Below are positions 17,861 through 26,059 of a stretch of 64,000 nucleotides of DNA, piece after piece. This DNA comes from Pedobacter metabolipauper (GTDB taxonomy: Bacteria; Bacteroidota; Bacteroidia; Sphingobacteriales; Sphingobacteriaceae), in assembly GCF_004362715.1 (NCBI RefSeq), contig NZ_SNYC01000003.1, positions 249,601 to 313,600 of the forward strand, in the 5' to 3' direction. How positions within the stretch are numbered: position 1 is the stretch's first letter; each line of letters opens with the position of its first letter. The notes beneath the pieces are model-generated. The model was not told the origin of the DNA, made no database searches, and worked only from the letters and a program-made list of their open reading frames with translations. The position numbers were made by a program, and so were the translations under genes.

Positions 17861-19723
17861 TTAAAGTTCTATAAATTTCTCATATACACTTTGGAGATAT
17901 GATTTTGCCTGGGTCAGTGTTTTTGAGGTTTGGGCCTCATCTTTTACATGACTATTGTACAGGATCATCTTTCCTACATTATCAAATGTAACACTTTGTT
18001 CGTTATTGATAAAGCCCATACCATTATCCCAGCTAAAAAAAGCAAATGGTTTAACATAAGGGTTAAGCAGGTTCTTGCTCCATATAAATTCTTTGTTACT
18101 GATATTTAACTGCGCTAAAAGTGTAGCTGCGATATCTGTCTGACTGCCAATGTTATTGAATTTTTTACCTTTAAATTCGTCTTTAATTACATCTCCATAA
18201 AACAGGAGCGGTACATGGTAACGTTGGGGAACATAAATATCATATATGTTCTTTGGGTACACATGACCATGATCTGCAATGAATATAAACAATGTGTTCT
18301 TATACCAGCTCTCTTTTTTTGCTGCATTAAGGTACGCATTTATACAGGAATCTGTATAATAGGCGGTACTTTTAAATTTTGCAATGTTATCTGACGTGCC
18401 AAATTTATACTGACCTGGCAGTGCAAACGGTTCATGGTTGGTGAGTGTCAGAATGGTGGAGAAAAAAGGTTGTTTTTCTGTTTTTATTTCCTGAAGCTGC
18501 CTTTTCAAGACTGCTCCATCAAATTGCCCCCAACTCGTTACCTGACCACCCTTGTAATCATTTTTATCAATTAGTTTTTGGTAGTCATGGCTCAATATAA
18601 ATGCTTTGTAATTATCAAACTCAGACTCTCCGCCATAGAAGAAGGAATTGTGGTATCCATTTTTATATAAAGATTGTGCGATGGATGGTAGTTTTTGGGT
18701 CTTTTCCGGCCATTTAACAATATTAACAGCAGCCAGGGTAGGGAATCCGGAAAGGGTAGCTATAAATCCTTTGTCTGTCCTGTTTCCGGAAGAATATATT
18801 TTACTGAAAAGAACCCCTTTACTGATCAGGCTATCAAATGATGGGGTGATGCCATTCTCATTACCGAGTGTTTTGGTTAAATCGGCGGTAAAGCTTTCCA
18901 CAATGAAAAGCACAATGTTTGGCCTTTCTGTGTTTAAAATGTGGATTGTTGTATCTTTTTTTACTGCATACAGGTCTTTAACCTGAAGCGCTGCTTGCTG
19001 CTTATCGAGATATAGGTAAGGATTTGACTTTGTTTTTTTTGCGGCAAGTACACTGGAGATCAGGTTCCATTCTGTATTTACTGCGGCATGATTTAGTATT
19101 TGCTCTTTAGAGAAATAAGCCATGCTCTGGTTAATTGGAGCACCATAAAAGCCACCGCGCATCATTAAAAAGGTTATTCCTATTAGCAGGATACTGATAA
19201 TCCCTCTAAACCATACCGGACTTTTTTCGAACTTTATATTTTTAAGTATGATGCGGTTTTGAAGGAAAAAGCCCATTGCCGCAATTAAAGCCAGTATAGA
19301 TATAGACAATGCAATGGGAGAGGATGCGCTTGATGCCAGTGCTTCGTTTGGTGTATAAATGGCAAAACCCAATGCTTTTGCGTTGATCTTACTGCCCCAT
19401 TCCCGGTAAATGTTGAAATTAACTACGGAGATGAGACTAAATAATACAATCAGAATTTTATTATATACCGGAAGCCAGTTCAGGTTTACAACTTTCCTGC
19501 CATTTAAAAGCCAGTAGATGTAACTGATCAGCGGAATGATCAGCAGGTAGGCGATCATAGATATATCCAGCAAAAGTGCATGGTAAAAAGTGGCCAGGAT
19601 CTCTGAATAGGAGATCCTGGCTATTTTGCTGGAATTAATGATTAAGAACAGGAACCGGTCAAGGAAGAAAAAAACAAGCCAGAACAGGATGAACCTGGCA
19701 AAGAAGAACGTGCTTTTTAACAT
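17861..19723 (-). CDS. Membrane-anchored sulfatase/LTA synthase family protein
   Basis: This 620-residue protein has about five N-terminal transmembrane helices (within about 1-190) followed by an extracytoplasmic alkaline-phosphatase-superfamily domain. The segment NIVLFIVESFTAD (nucleophile Thr near 275-280) and the metal ligands in IFIADHGH match LTA-synthase-like phosphoglycerol or phosphoethanolamine transferases. In a Gram-negative organism the acceptor is probably a surface glycan or lipid, not lipoteichoic acid. It is 9 bp from the upstream secreted protein gene and 3 bp from the downstream peptidase gene, so the three form an operon. Confidence 0.88.
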   Translation of the reverse strand: MLKSTFFFARFILFWLVFFFLDRFLFLIINSSKIARISYSEILATFYHALLLDISMIAYLLIIPLISYIYWLLNGRKVVNLNWLPVYNKILIVLFSLISVVNFNIYREWGSKINAKALGFAIYTPNEALASSASSPIALSISILALIAAMGFFLQNRIILKNIKFEKSPVWFRGIISILLIGITFLMMRGGFYGAPINQSMAYFSKEQILNHAAVNTEWNLISSVLAAKKTKSNPYLYLDKQQAALQVKDLYAVKKDTTIHILNTERPNIVLFIVESFTADLTKTLGNENGITPSFDSLISKGVLFSKIYSSGNRTDKGFIATLSGFPTLAAVNIVKWPEKTQKLPSIAQSLYKNGYHNSFFYGGESEFDNYKAFILSHDYQKLIDKNDYKGGQVTSWGQFDGAVLKRQLQEIKTEKQPFFSTILTLTNHEPFALPGQYKFGTSDNIAKFKSTAYYTDSCINAYLNAAKKESWYKNTLFIFIADHGHVYPKNIYDIYVPQRYHVPLLFYGDVIKDEFKGKKFNNIGSQTDIAATLLAQLNISNKEFIWSKNLLNPYVKPFAFFSWDNGMGFINNEQSVTFDNVGKMILYNSHVKDEAQTSKTLTQAKSYLQSVYEKFIEL

Positions 19724-19732
19724 GCCTGCAGC

Positions 19733-20413
19733 TTATTCTCCACCGTTTCTCATGGCTTCCATTTCTGCCATAGTTTTTAGTTCATAACCTTTAGGTACTT
19801 CTAAAGTAAATGGTCCTACCTTTTCTTCTTTAACACTTTTTAGCGTTAACACCGTTTTAATGCCTTCATTGATTGCGGTGTATTTTACAGGTGTTCCTTT
19901 AAGTTCAGCAAATTCAGGTGGAATTGCACCTGGTGAGAATTTAAGATCGGTACTTACCCAGATTTCATAGGCCGTTCCGTTATTGTCTTTGTAGGTATAT
20001 TTTTCCGTTTGGTAGCCTGCAATGGTTTGTTTTTCACCGGAAGCCTTAAGGTCAACAAGTTTCATATTACCGGATTGTTTTTCCAGGTCTGCTTTGTTCA
20101 TCTTTGTAGCAAACTGCTTTTGCATCATTGGTACATCGATCAGTAACAGCGCATTTTTTGCTGCTGCATCCGTAATTACTTTAACCATTGCCATTCCCAT
20201 GTCGATCTCAACTTTGGAAATGGTTCCGTTAAACTGAACCTTACTTTCTGAGGGCAATACAGAGACATCGATGGCTTTTTTCTGATCCTCTGTAAGTACA
20301 TACTCAATACCATAAGTAATGGTACCCTGTTCGATTACTTTTTGTGCTTTTGCGATTACAGCTGTGCCGATTAAGATAAGGGCTACTACACTGGTTTTGA
20401 TGGATTTAAACAT
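19733..20413 (-). CDS. Secreted protein of unknown function, DUF4412-like
   Basis: This 226-residue protein has a signal peptide (about 1-23, ending AKAQ) and no membrane segment after it. The body alternates short beta-like stretches (GTITYGIEYVL, KVQFNGTISKVEID) with a later YQTEKYTYKDNNG, a pattern seen in periplasmic DUF4412-type proteins. I cannot name a function. It leads a likely operon with the sulfatase (9 bp) and the peptidase. Confidence 0.75.
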   Translation of the reverse strand: MFKSIKTSVVALILIGTAVIAKAQKVIEQGTITYGIEYVLTEDQKKAIDVSVLPSESKVQFNGTISKVEIDMGMAMVKVITDAAAKNALLLIDVPMMQKQFATKMNKADLEKQSGNMKLVDLKASGEKQTIAGYQTEKYTYKDNNGTAYEIWVSTDLKFSPGAIPPEFAELKGTPVKYTAINEGIKTVLTLKSVKEEKVGPFTLEVPKGYELKTMAEMEAMRNGGE

Positions 20414-20480
20414 AGTTTTAATTTTTTAATTTTAATGGTACCGGTTTATTTAGCAATTGGCATAGGAAGGCAATTGTTCC

Positions 20481-21260
20481 CTACCAGGTAATTTTCTCTT
20501 TGTTAATGAATGAAGCTACCCCTCTTTTAAAGTCTTCGCTATCCCTTACCCGTGCATTGATCTGTACGGCAAGGGACAGGCTTTTCTCCAGCTGCGGATT
20601 TGTTGTTTGTCCGACGAGTTGTTTTGTAACCATTAACGAATTAGATGACGCTTCATTGCACAGTTTTAAAGCAAATTCCTGTACACTTTGACTAATTTCT
20701 TCTTTATCCGTTACAAAAGTGATCAACCCATATTCCAGGGCTTCCTGCGCTGTAAAAAGAGCACCGGTAAGCAGTATCTTTTTGGCAATCGTTTCGCTGG
20801 TCTTACGCAGCAGGAAACAAGATACAATTGCAGGTACGAAGCCAAGTTTTACTTCGGTATAACCATAGCTGGCCTCAGGTACTGAAAATATGATGTCGCA
20901 AATGGTGGCTAATCCGCATCCCCCGGCTATGGCATGACCTTCTACCTGGGCAATGACCACTTTTGGAAGATAATAGATTGTAGTAAATAATCGTTTAAGT
21001 CGCTCTGAATCGGCCAGATTCTCTTCGTAACTGTTTTGCTGCAGCTGCAGCAAGTAAGCCAAATCTGCACCTGCACTGAATGTGCCTCCAACAGCTTTCA
21101 ATACAATTACCTTTACTTCATCGTCTTCTGAAGCTTTAAGGAATGTTTCTGTTAATAGATCAACGAGGTCAGGATTTAACGCATTACGCTTTTCCGGCCT
21201 GTTTATAGCGATGGTTGCTATCCGCTGACTAACTGAATATAAAACCAAAGGTTCTGTCAT
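20481..21260 (-). CDS. Enoyl-CoA hydratase/isomerase family protein (methylglutaconyl-CoA hydratase-like)
   Basis: This 259-residue crotonase-fold enzyme acts on a CoA thioester. The oxyanion-hole segments are FSAGADLAYL (about 61-70) and EGHAIAGGCGLA (about 106-117). The likely catalytic Glu lies in YGYTEVKLGFVPA (about 133-145). That last motif resembles 3-methylglutaconyl-CoA hydratases of leucine breakdown, but the other genes of that pathway are not here. A perfect 14-bp palindrome (21266-21279) sits 5 bp before the start codon. Confidence 0.88.
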   Translation of the reverse strand: MTEPLVLYSVSQRIATIAINRPEKRNALNPDLVDLLTETFLKASEDDEVKVIVLKAVGGTFSAGADLAYLLQLQQNSYEENLADSERLKRLFTTIYYLPKVVIAQVEGHAIAGGCGLATICDIIFSVPEASYGYTEVKLGFVPAIVSCFLLRKTSETIAKKILLTGALFTAQEALEYGLITFVTDKEEISQSVQEFALKLCNEASSNSLMVTKQLVGQTTNPQLEKSLSLAVQINARVRDSEDFKRGVASFINKEKITW

Positions 21261-21265
21261 ACTAG

Positions 21266-21279
21266 TTGGTTTAAACCAA
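21266..21279. promoter_or_regulatory. Palindrome TTGGTTTAAACCAA
   Basis: This perfect 14-bp inverted repeat lies 5 bp upstream of the hydratase start codon. Its position suits a repressor operator acting on transcription or early translation. No regulator is identified. Confidence 0.4.
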
Positions 21280-21289
21280 ATCCATTTAT

Positions 21290-23335
21290 TTATTCGATCA
21301 AATATGCTTTATTTTTCTTTAAATCATAATTAAGAAGTTGAAATTTATCCATTCTAAATTTTAAAAAAGTAATGGTATTGCCTTTTAATGAAAAGAAGGA
21401 TGTGGTAGTATCCCGGTTTCCATTTATGAAAATTATCTTTTGTACATGGTCCCGGTCCAGTCCGGGTTTAATAAAATAATGGAATGCCTTTCCGTTTGGG
21501 TCGAGATCTGTCATTACTATTGCCCTTTCCGCATATATAAACGCAGTTGCATGATGCTTACGAAGATTGTAAATTATCATTTTTTTCTGCTTTAAGGCTG
21601 TAACCCACCCATAACTATGGATGGACTGGAGCATTAAAAAACACATTAGGGAAATATATAGGTGCATTTTCTTAAAGGATGATAACGCAGTTGCCAGTGT
21701 TGTTAATGCCATACATAGCAGCAACAGTTCTATTTTATTGAGCCAGATAGATGATAGGTTAGCGCCCGGGAGCGTAGAGATCCATTCCAACCCGCTGTTG
21801 GTAAAGTTAATCAGCCATTCAAATGCTGGGCCTAAAAATTCAAACTTACCCAACAGGATCAGGATGCCCAGATACATTAGCAGTGCTGTTGGCAGCATAA
21901 TAAACAGATTGCTAAGCAGGAAATATACCGGGAACTGATGAAAATAATACAGACTAAATGGAGTAGTGATCAATTGAGCGGCCAGTGATATCGCTGTGGC
22001 CGACCAAATCTTATTGATCCATTTATTTTTAATATAAACCCAGTTTTGAATTTTTGGCTGCAGATAGATCAGGCCAAGTACAGCGAGAAAGGACAATTGA
22101 AATCCAACATCCCAAATCAAAAATGGTTCATAAACCAGTAAGCAGAATGCAGAAAATGCGATTGTATTGTAACTGTTTGTCCTTCTTGAGCAGGTCTTAG
22201 CTATAATAAATACGGATAGCATTATGGCTGAGCGTAGAACAGATGGCGAAAATCCGGTTAGTAACGCATACATCCAGATCAATGCCAGGATCAAGAATGT
22301 TTTGATATACTTCATCAATTTACTGCGGTTTAAAAACTGTAATGCCCAGTTTATGATCAGGTAGATTAAACCTACATGCATTCCCGATACGGATAGCGCA
22401 TGTATGGTTCCTGTTTTAGAATAGATGCTTAATGTTTCTTGACTTAAATCTGCCCGGTATCCCAGGATCAGCGTTGAAGCCAGTGCAAAAGCATCATCTC
22501 CTTTTATGACCTTCCGGTAAAAGCTGACCTGCGCAGCCCTGGTCTTTAGTGCAAACGCTTTGATTATATTACCTGTGTTGCTCTTTGTTTTTACGAGCTG
22601 ATTCGGATAAAGGTATGCCTGGTGATCGATATGCTGTGCCGCCAGCCAGAACCTGTAATCGAATTCTGATGGATTAAATGGTGGATCTATTGTGTTTAAT
22701 TTTGATGGAATGACAAGTTGATCTCCATAGATCAGATTGATGGGCTGCCTGATGTTTGTCCTGACAGCAATTAAGATCGTTCCTGTTGCTGTATTTGTCG
22801 TGATCTTTAATAATTGATCATCTTCCTGAGAACGTTGAGAACCTTGAGAGCGTTGAAAACCTTGAGAGTGTTGAGAGCGTTGATCGAATTTAGCGTTTAT
22901 AGAATAATGATCAATTTGATTTTGCGTAGTGGATGGATAACTACACTGGTAAGCACAGATTACTTTTGCCTTAAACTTTAGAATATGACCTTTTAGCTGG
23001 GGTTCATCATCAACCATAACCTTTAAGTAGTTTGCTTTCTGGTGTTTATAATGATCTGCTGCTAAAGGTTGTTTATTGATCACACTACACAGACCACCAA
23101 GACTAAAAATGAAAAGGTATATGATCAGTCCGTTAATTCCTTTAAAACGGTAGGCCTTTAAACGCTTGTAAAAAATGTGCACGAATAATACAATGAGCAA
23201 CAGGAATGCACATATGCGATATAACCAGGTTATCTGTTCCAGATGATCTACCGGATAAAATAGAAAGATCCCCAGGGCGAAAGGCGCTAAGATCCTTACA
23301 AACACAAATTCTGATCTTGTATAATTAGGTCTCAA
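21290..23335 (-). CDS. comEC: ComEC/Rec2-family DNA uptake channel protein
   Basis: This 681-residue inner-membrane protein is related to the channel that passes single-stranded DNA into the cytoplasm in natural transformation. N-terminal membrane helices (about 12-100), an OB-like DUF4131 region (about 105-230) and the competence domain with ALSVSGMHVGL (about 313-323) and many helices are visible. The C-terminal metallo-beta-lactamase domain of long ComEC forms is absent and replaced by about 100 residues. A repeated (R/G/H)SQ stretch (about 153-170) interrupts the OB-like region. Its start overlaps the stop of the upstream HhH protein by 4 bp. Confidence 0.88.
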   Translation of the reverse strand: MRPNYTRSEFVFVRILAPFALGIFLFYPVDHLEQITWLYRICAFLLLIVLFVHIFYKRLKAYRFKGINGLIIYLFIFSLGGLCSVINKQPLAADHYKHQKANYLKVMVDDEPQLKGHILKFKAKVICAYQCSYPSTTQNQIDHYSINAKFDQRSQHSQGFQRSQGSQRSQEDDQLLKITTNTATGTILIAVRTNIRQPINLIYGDQLVIPSKLNTIDPPFNPSEFDYRFWLAAQHIDHQAYLYPNQLVKTKSNTGNIIKAFALKTRAAQVSFYRKVIKGDDAFALASTLILGYRADLSQETLSIYSKTGTIHALSVSGMHVGLIYLIINWALQFLNRSKLMKYIKTFLILALIWMYALLTGFSPSVLRSAIMLSVFIIAKTCSRRTNSYNTIAFSAFCLLVYEPFLIWDVGFQLSFLAVLGLIYLQPKIQNWVYIKNKWINKIWSATAISLAAQLITTPFSLYYFHQFPVYFLLSNLFIMLPTALLMYLGILILLGKFEFLGPAFEWLINFTNSGLEWISTLPGANLSSIWLNKIELLLLCMALTTLATALSSFKKMHLYISLMCFLMLQSIHSYGWVTALKQKKMIIYNLRKHHATAFIYAERAIVMTDLDPNGKAFHYFIKPGLDRDHVQKIIFINGNRDTTTSFFSLKGNTITFLKFRMDKFQLLNYDLKKNKAYLIE
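22826..22879. repeat. 9-bp coding minisatellite inside comEC
   Basis: Six consecutive 9-bp units of the form TTGAGAGCG (variants differ at one to three bases; the first begins CTGAGAACG) encode six tandem tripeptides of the form R/G/H-S-Q, one of them G-F-Q, on the minus strand. Because the unit is a multiple of three, copy-number change keeps the frame. Confidence 0.9.
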
Positions 23336-25362
23336 AGCTGATAGCGTATTTGAAAATTAACTGCTGATTTTTTATTTCCTTTAATCTCGTCCAGCCCCGA
23401 ACCAATGCTTGCTACATCACTGTATAGGTAGATCCCGTATCTTGTCCACAAGTCGATTTGCTTGTTTAACCGGTATCTTAGATTTATAAAGGTTCTGATG
23501 CCTTTTCCACTATAAATTCCTGAGCTTGCCCCATATAGCACGTTATCCTCATACGCATAAATTCTGCTGTTATACGATGGCGTTGCAAAGCAGGCTATCC
23601 GCATATTGGCAGATAATTTTGCAGACATCGGCTTATAATTTATATCAGAATAGATTAAGCACCCAATTTCATTTCTTAATTTACCTTTTTGATATTCAGA
23701 AAGTTCCAGTCGCTGCTGAAAGTTAAACTTCTTATCTAATTTCCAGTTGCATTCTATTCTTGCAGTTTGTTTTTTGACTTGTTCAAGCTGGCTGTCATCA
23801 TCTGCATTCTGTTGTTTGATCTCTTTTTTATAACACAGAATAAGTTTGAAGGTCTTTGTTGGTGTATAGGCTATCTGACCCAGGGTTTCATAACCGGAAG
23901 AGGGGGAGTCTATACGGTATTTTAACCAGGGAAATTTAAAATAATCACAATATATTGAATAAGTCCACCTCTTGCTGGCTGCATAATTTAGCCCCATATA
24001 CCAGCCTCTTTCGTTATTGATTTCCGAACCTTCACCAATTCCATTGCTGTAGAAATTGTGATAATCCTTTGCATAATTTCGGTAGAGCATTATCATTGAC
24101 ATGGTTTTCGATAAACTGATCATTGCAGCATTGACTACAGCCCATCCGCTGGTAAGACTGTGGGCTGCTTCTGCATAGAGATACATGTTTCTGTACGTAT
24201 AATTATAATGAATTCCTCCGTTTGTGAGCCGGTTACCGGTAAAACCATATCGGTTATATGCTTGTGTTCCTGTGATAAATTCATGCTGATACCTTGTGTG
24301 ATATCCAATTAAACCAATTTGGAGGTTATTCTTTGTGTATTGAACTGCAACTCCATAGATTAGCTGTTTCAGGGTTTTTTGGTTCTTCAATTCATTTTGA
24401 GTCCGGTGTAATCCGCTTAAAGTAATATTCTGTAGCGTTGGGTTGTGATCTTCCGTATAGGTTAAACTGGCATCCAGTTTTCTGAATGAAATAAAGGAGG
24501 TGTAATTTATGCTATTGGATATGGCTATTGTAGCTGCAGCACCTCTAAAGAAAGAAACTTCGTTGGCAGAGCTATACGGCTTTATTCCGCCGTCTTTGGC
24601 TGCAACACTGGTCACATCTGAACCTTTCCCGAATGCAAAGCCCGACCATAAAGTTAATCCTTGTCCAAATTGCAGCGAATAATCCCCTAGAATGAGCTTT
24701 TCAATCTTCCCGATATGACCAATCCCTATGTTGCCGGATATATGATCTGCACCTGTTTTTTGTGATAAAAGATATTCTCCTGCATCTTTTTCAGCAATTA
24801 GGGTTGCTGATAAGGTATTAGAAAAAGAGTACTTGTATTTAAATAATAGTTTCTCTGGAGTACCCTGGTATTTGCTTCCTGGTAAGTTTGTGAACCCTTT
24901 CTGCGTTTCCAATATTCGTCCGTACCTAAATATAAGATCATGATTTCCTTTTATAAATAGTTCTTCAGGCTGCTTTCCGGATAGTTCTGAAGGTATTTTA
25001 AGTGTAACGAACGGCAATAATCGTTTGATCGTTTCTGAGTCAAAACCTTCAATACCCTGAAGCTCCAAAAGATCCAGTAGCTTTCCATTGGTTGTGAGGT
25101 GGTTGAATAAATTGCTGATCTGTAACGCAGATAGAAATATCAGATCATTCAATTCCTGCCTGTTTGTTTTATTGAGGTTAATTGGGTTTTTTATATGATA
25201 ATTAAGCCGTTCTGCGATTTCAGAAAGGTCGTAATCTTCCGGCAAGGACTCTGCAATTGCTTCAATGAGCTCTTTTACGAATACATCTTCTTCCTGTGCC
25301 CTGGCTTTTAGAAACAGGAACATCATGATCAGGAGGATTGCTATAATTTTAGTGTTTGGCAT
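23332..25362 (-). CDS. Helix-hairpin-helix plus outer-membrane barrel protein
   Basis: This 676-residue protein has a signal peptide (about 1-22, ending ARAQ). A short helical region with NLNKTNRQELNDLIFLSALQ follows (from about 57, ComEA-like helix-hairpin-helix), then a second copy-like stretch LLDLLELQGIEGFDSETIKRLL (about 93-114). The remaining 550 residues are Tyr/Ser/Asn-rich strands typical of an outer-membrane beta-barrel. HhH motifs bind DNA without sequence specificity. Linkage by a 4-bp overlap to comEC suggests a joint role in DNA uptake, which is inference. Confidence 0.82.
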   Translation of the reverse strand: MPNTKIIAILLIMMFLFLKARAQEEDVFVKELIEAIAESLPEDYDLSEIAERLNYHIKNPINLNKTNRQELNDLIFLSALQISNLFNHLTTNGKLLDLLELQGIEGFDSETIKRLLPFVTLKIPSELSGKQPEELFIKGNHDLIFRYGRILETQKGFTNLPGSKYQGTPEKLLFKYKYSFSNTLSATLIAEKDAGEYLLSQKTGADHISGNIGIGHIGKIEKLILGDYSLQFGQGLTLWSGFAFGKGSDVTSVAAKDGGIKPYSSANEVSFFRGAAATIAISNSINYTSFISFRKLDASLTYTEDHNPTLQNITLSGLHRTQNELKNQKTLKQLIYGVAVQYTKNNLQIGLIGYHTRYQHEFITGTQAYNRYGFTGNRLTNGGIHYNYTYRNMYLYAEAAHSLTSGWAVVNAAMISLSKTMSMIMLYRNYAKDYHNFYSNGIGEGSEINNERGWYMGLNYAASKRWTYSIYCDYFKFPWLKYRIDSPSSGYETLGQIAYTPTKTFKLILCYKKEIKQQNADDDSQLEQVKKQTARIECNWKLDKKFNFQQRLELSEYQKGKLRNEIGCLIYSDINYKPMSAKLSANMRIACFATPSYNSRIYAYEDNVLYGASSGIYSGKGIRTFINLRYRLNKQIDLWTRYGIYLYSDVASIGSGLDEIKGNKKSAVNFQIRYQL

Positions 25363-25605
25363 AAATCAGCCAAATCACCAGAATTTATTTTAGATGAACC
25401 AAGTATTATCCGGTTAAGTTGAAATATTTTTTTGCGCTTAGAGTACGGGTGTTTGTAGGTGTGTTATTGGTTTAAACGGAAATTCGCTATATAAAAATTT
25501 TAGAATTGCTTTTTGACGCTGTAATGGGCATAATTACTAAGCCTACCATAATAACAATTGAAATTGGTAAGAAAGACAGCAGGAGTGACACAGACCTTTT
25601 GAAAG

Positions 25606-25941
25606 TTAGATCTCGTCATTAAGCTTCAGTAAGAAGTCTTTTAGTTTTTCTAAAGAGGCAATGATCTTTTGGTTTTCTTTGACTTCTCCACTATTATTCT
25701 TTAAATGTTCTTTAGCTCCTTTTAAGGTAAAACCCTTGTCATCTACCAGGTGAAAGATGATCTTTAAATTGTCAATATCCTCTGGGGTAAATAAGCGGTT
25801 TCCCTTTTTGTTTTTCTTAGGCTGCAGTACATCAAACTCCTTTTCATAAAATCGGATCTGCGATGCATTTACGCCAAACATTTCGGTTACCTCACCCATT
25901 GTATAATACATCTTATTGATTTCCCGTTCCTTATAAGGCAT
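25606..25941 (-). CDS. MerR-family transcriptional regulator
   Basis: This 111-residue DNA-binding protein has an N-terminal winged helix: YYTMGEVTEMFGV, SQIRFYEKEF and NRLFTPEDIDNLK (about 12-62). A helical dimerisation segment follows, and there is no ligand domain or Cys cluster, so its signal is unknown. It is divergent from alaS and the two share a mirror-image promoter region (25989-26037). The -7 box TAAGTTTG on the minus strand lies about 48 bp before the start codon. Confidence 0.88.
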   Translation of the reverse strand: MPYKEREINKMYYTMGEVTEMFGVNASQIRFYEKEFDVLQPKKNKKGNRLFTPEDIDNLKIIFHLVDDKGFTLKGAKEHLKNNSGEVKENQKIIASLEKLKDFLLKLNDEI

Positions 25942-25988
25942 ATTTTGGTATTGATTATTAGTGGTTTATAGCTTTTATTTAAAGTAGT

Positions 25989-26037
25989 CAAACTTAGATA
26001 AAATTGTTTATAAATAAGGCAAAAATATCTAAGTTTG
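25989..26037. promoter_or_regulatory. Divergent mirror-image promoters of merR and alaS
   Basis: A perfect 12-bp inverted repeat, CAAACTTAGATA (25989-26000) and TATCTAAGTTTG (26026-26037), has a 25-bp spacer. Each arm contains TAAGTTTG, a match to the -7 box TAnnTTTG, reading outward to merR (minus) and alaS (plus). The alaS start is about 23 bp downstream of its box. Confidence 0.7.
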
Positions 26038-26059
26038 TTCACCATAAATAAAGAGAAGG

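Noticed and set aside
25487..25591. 34-residue hydrophobic frame with GTG start on the minus strand
   Set aside because: It has one membrane-like segment but a weak start, no promoter and no family resemblance; it may be chance in AT-rich DNA.
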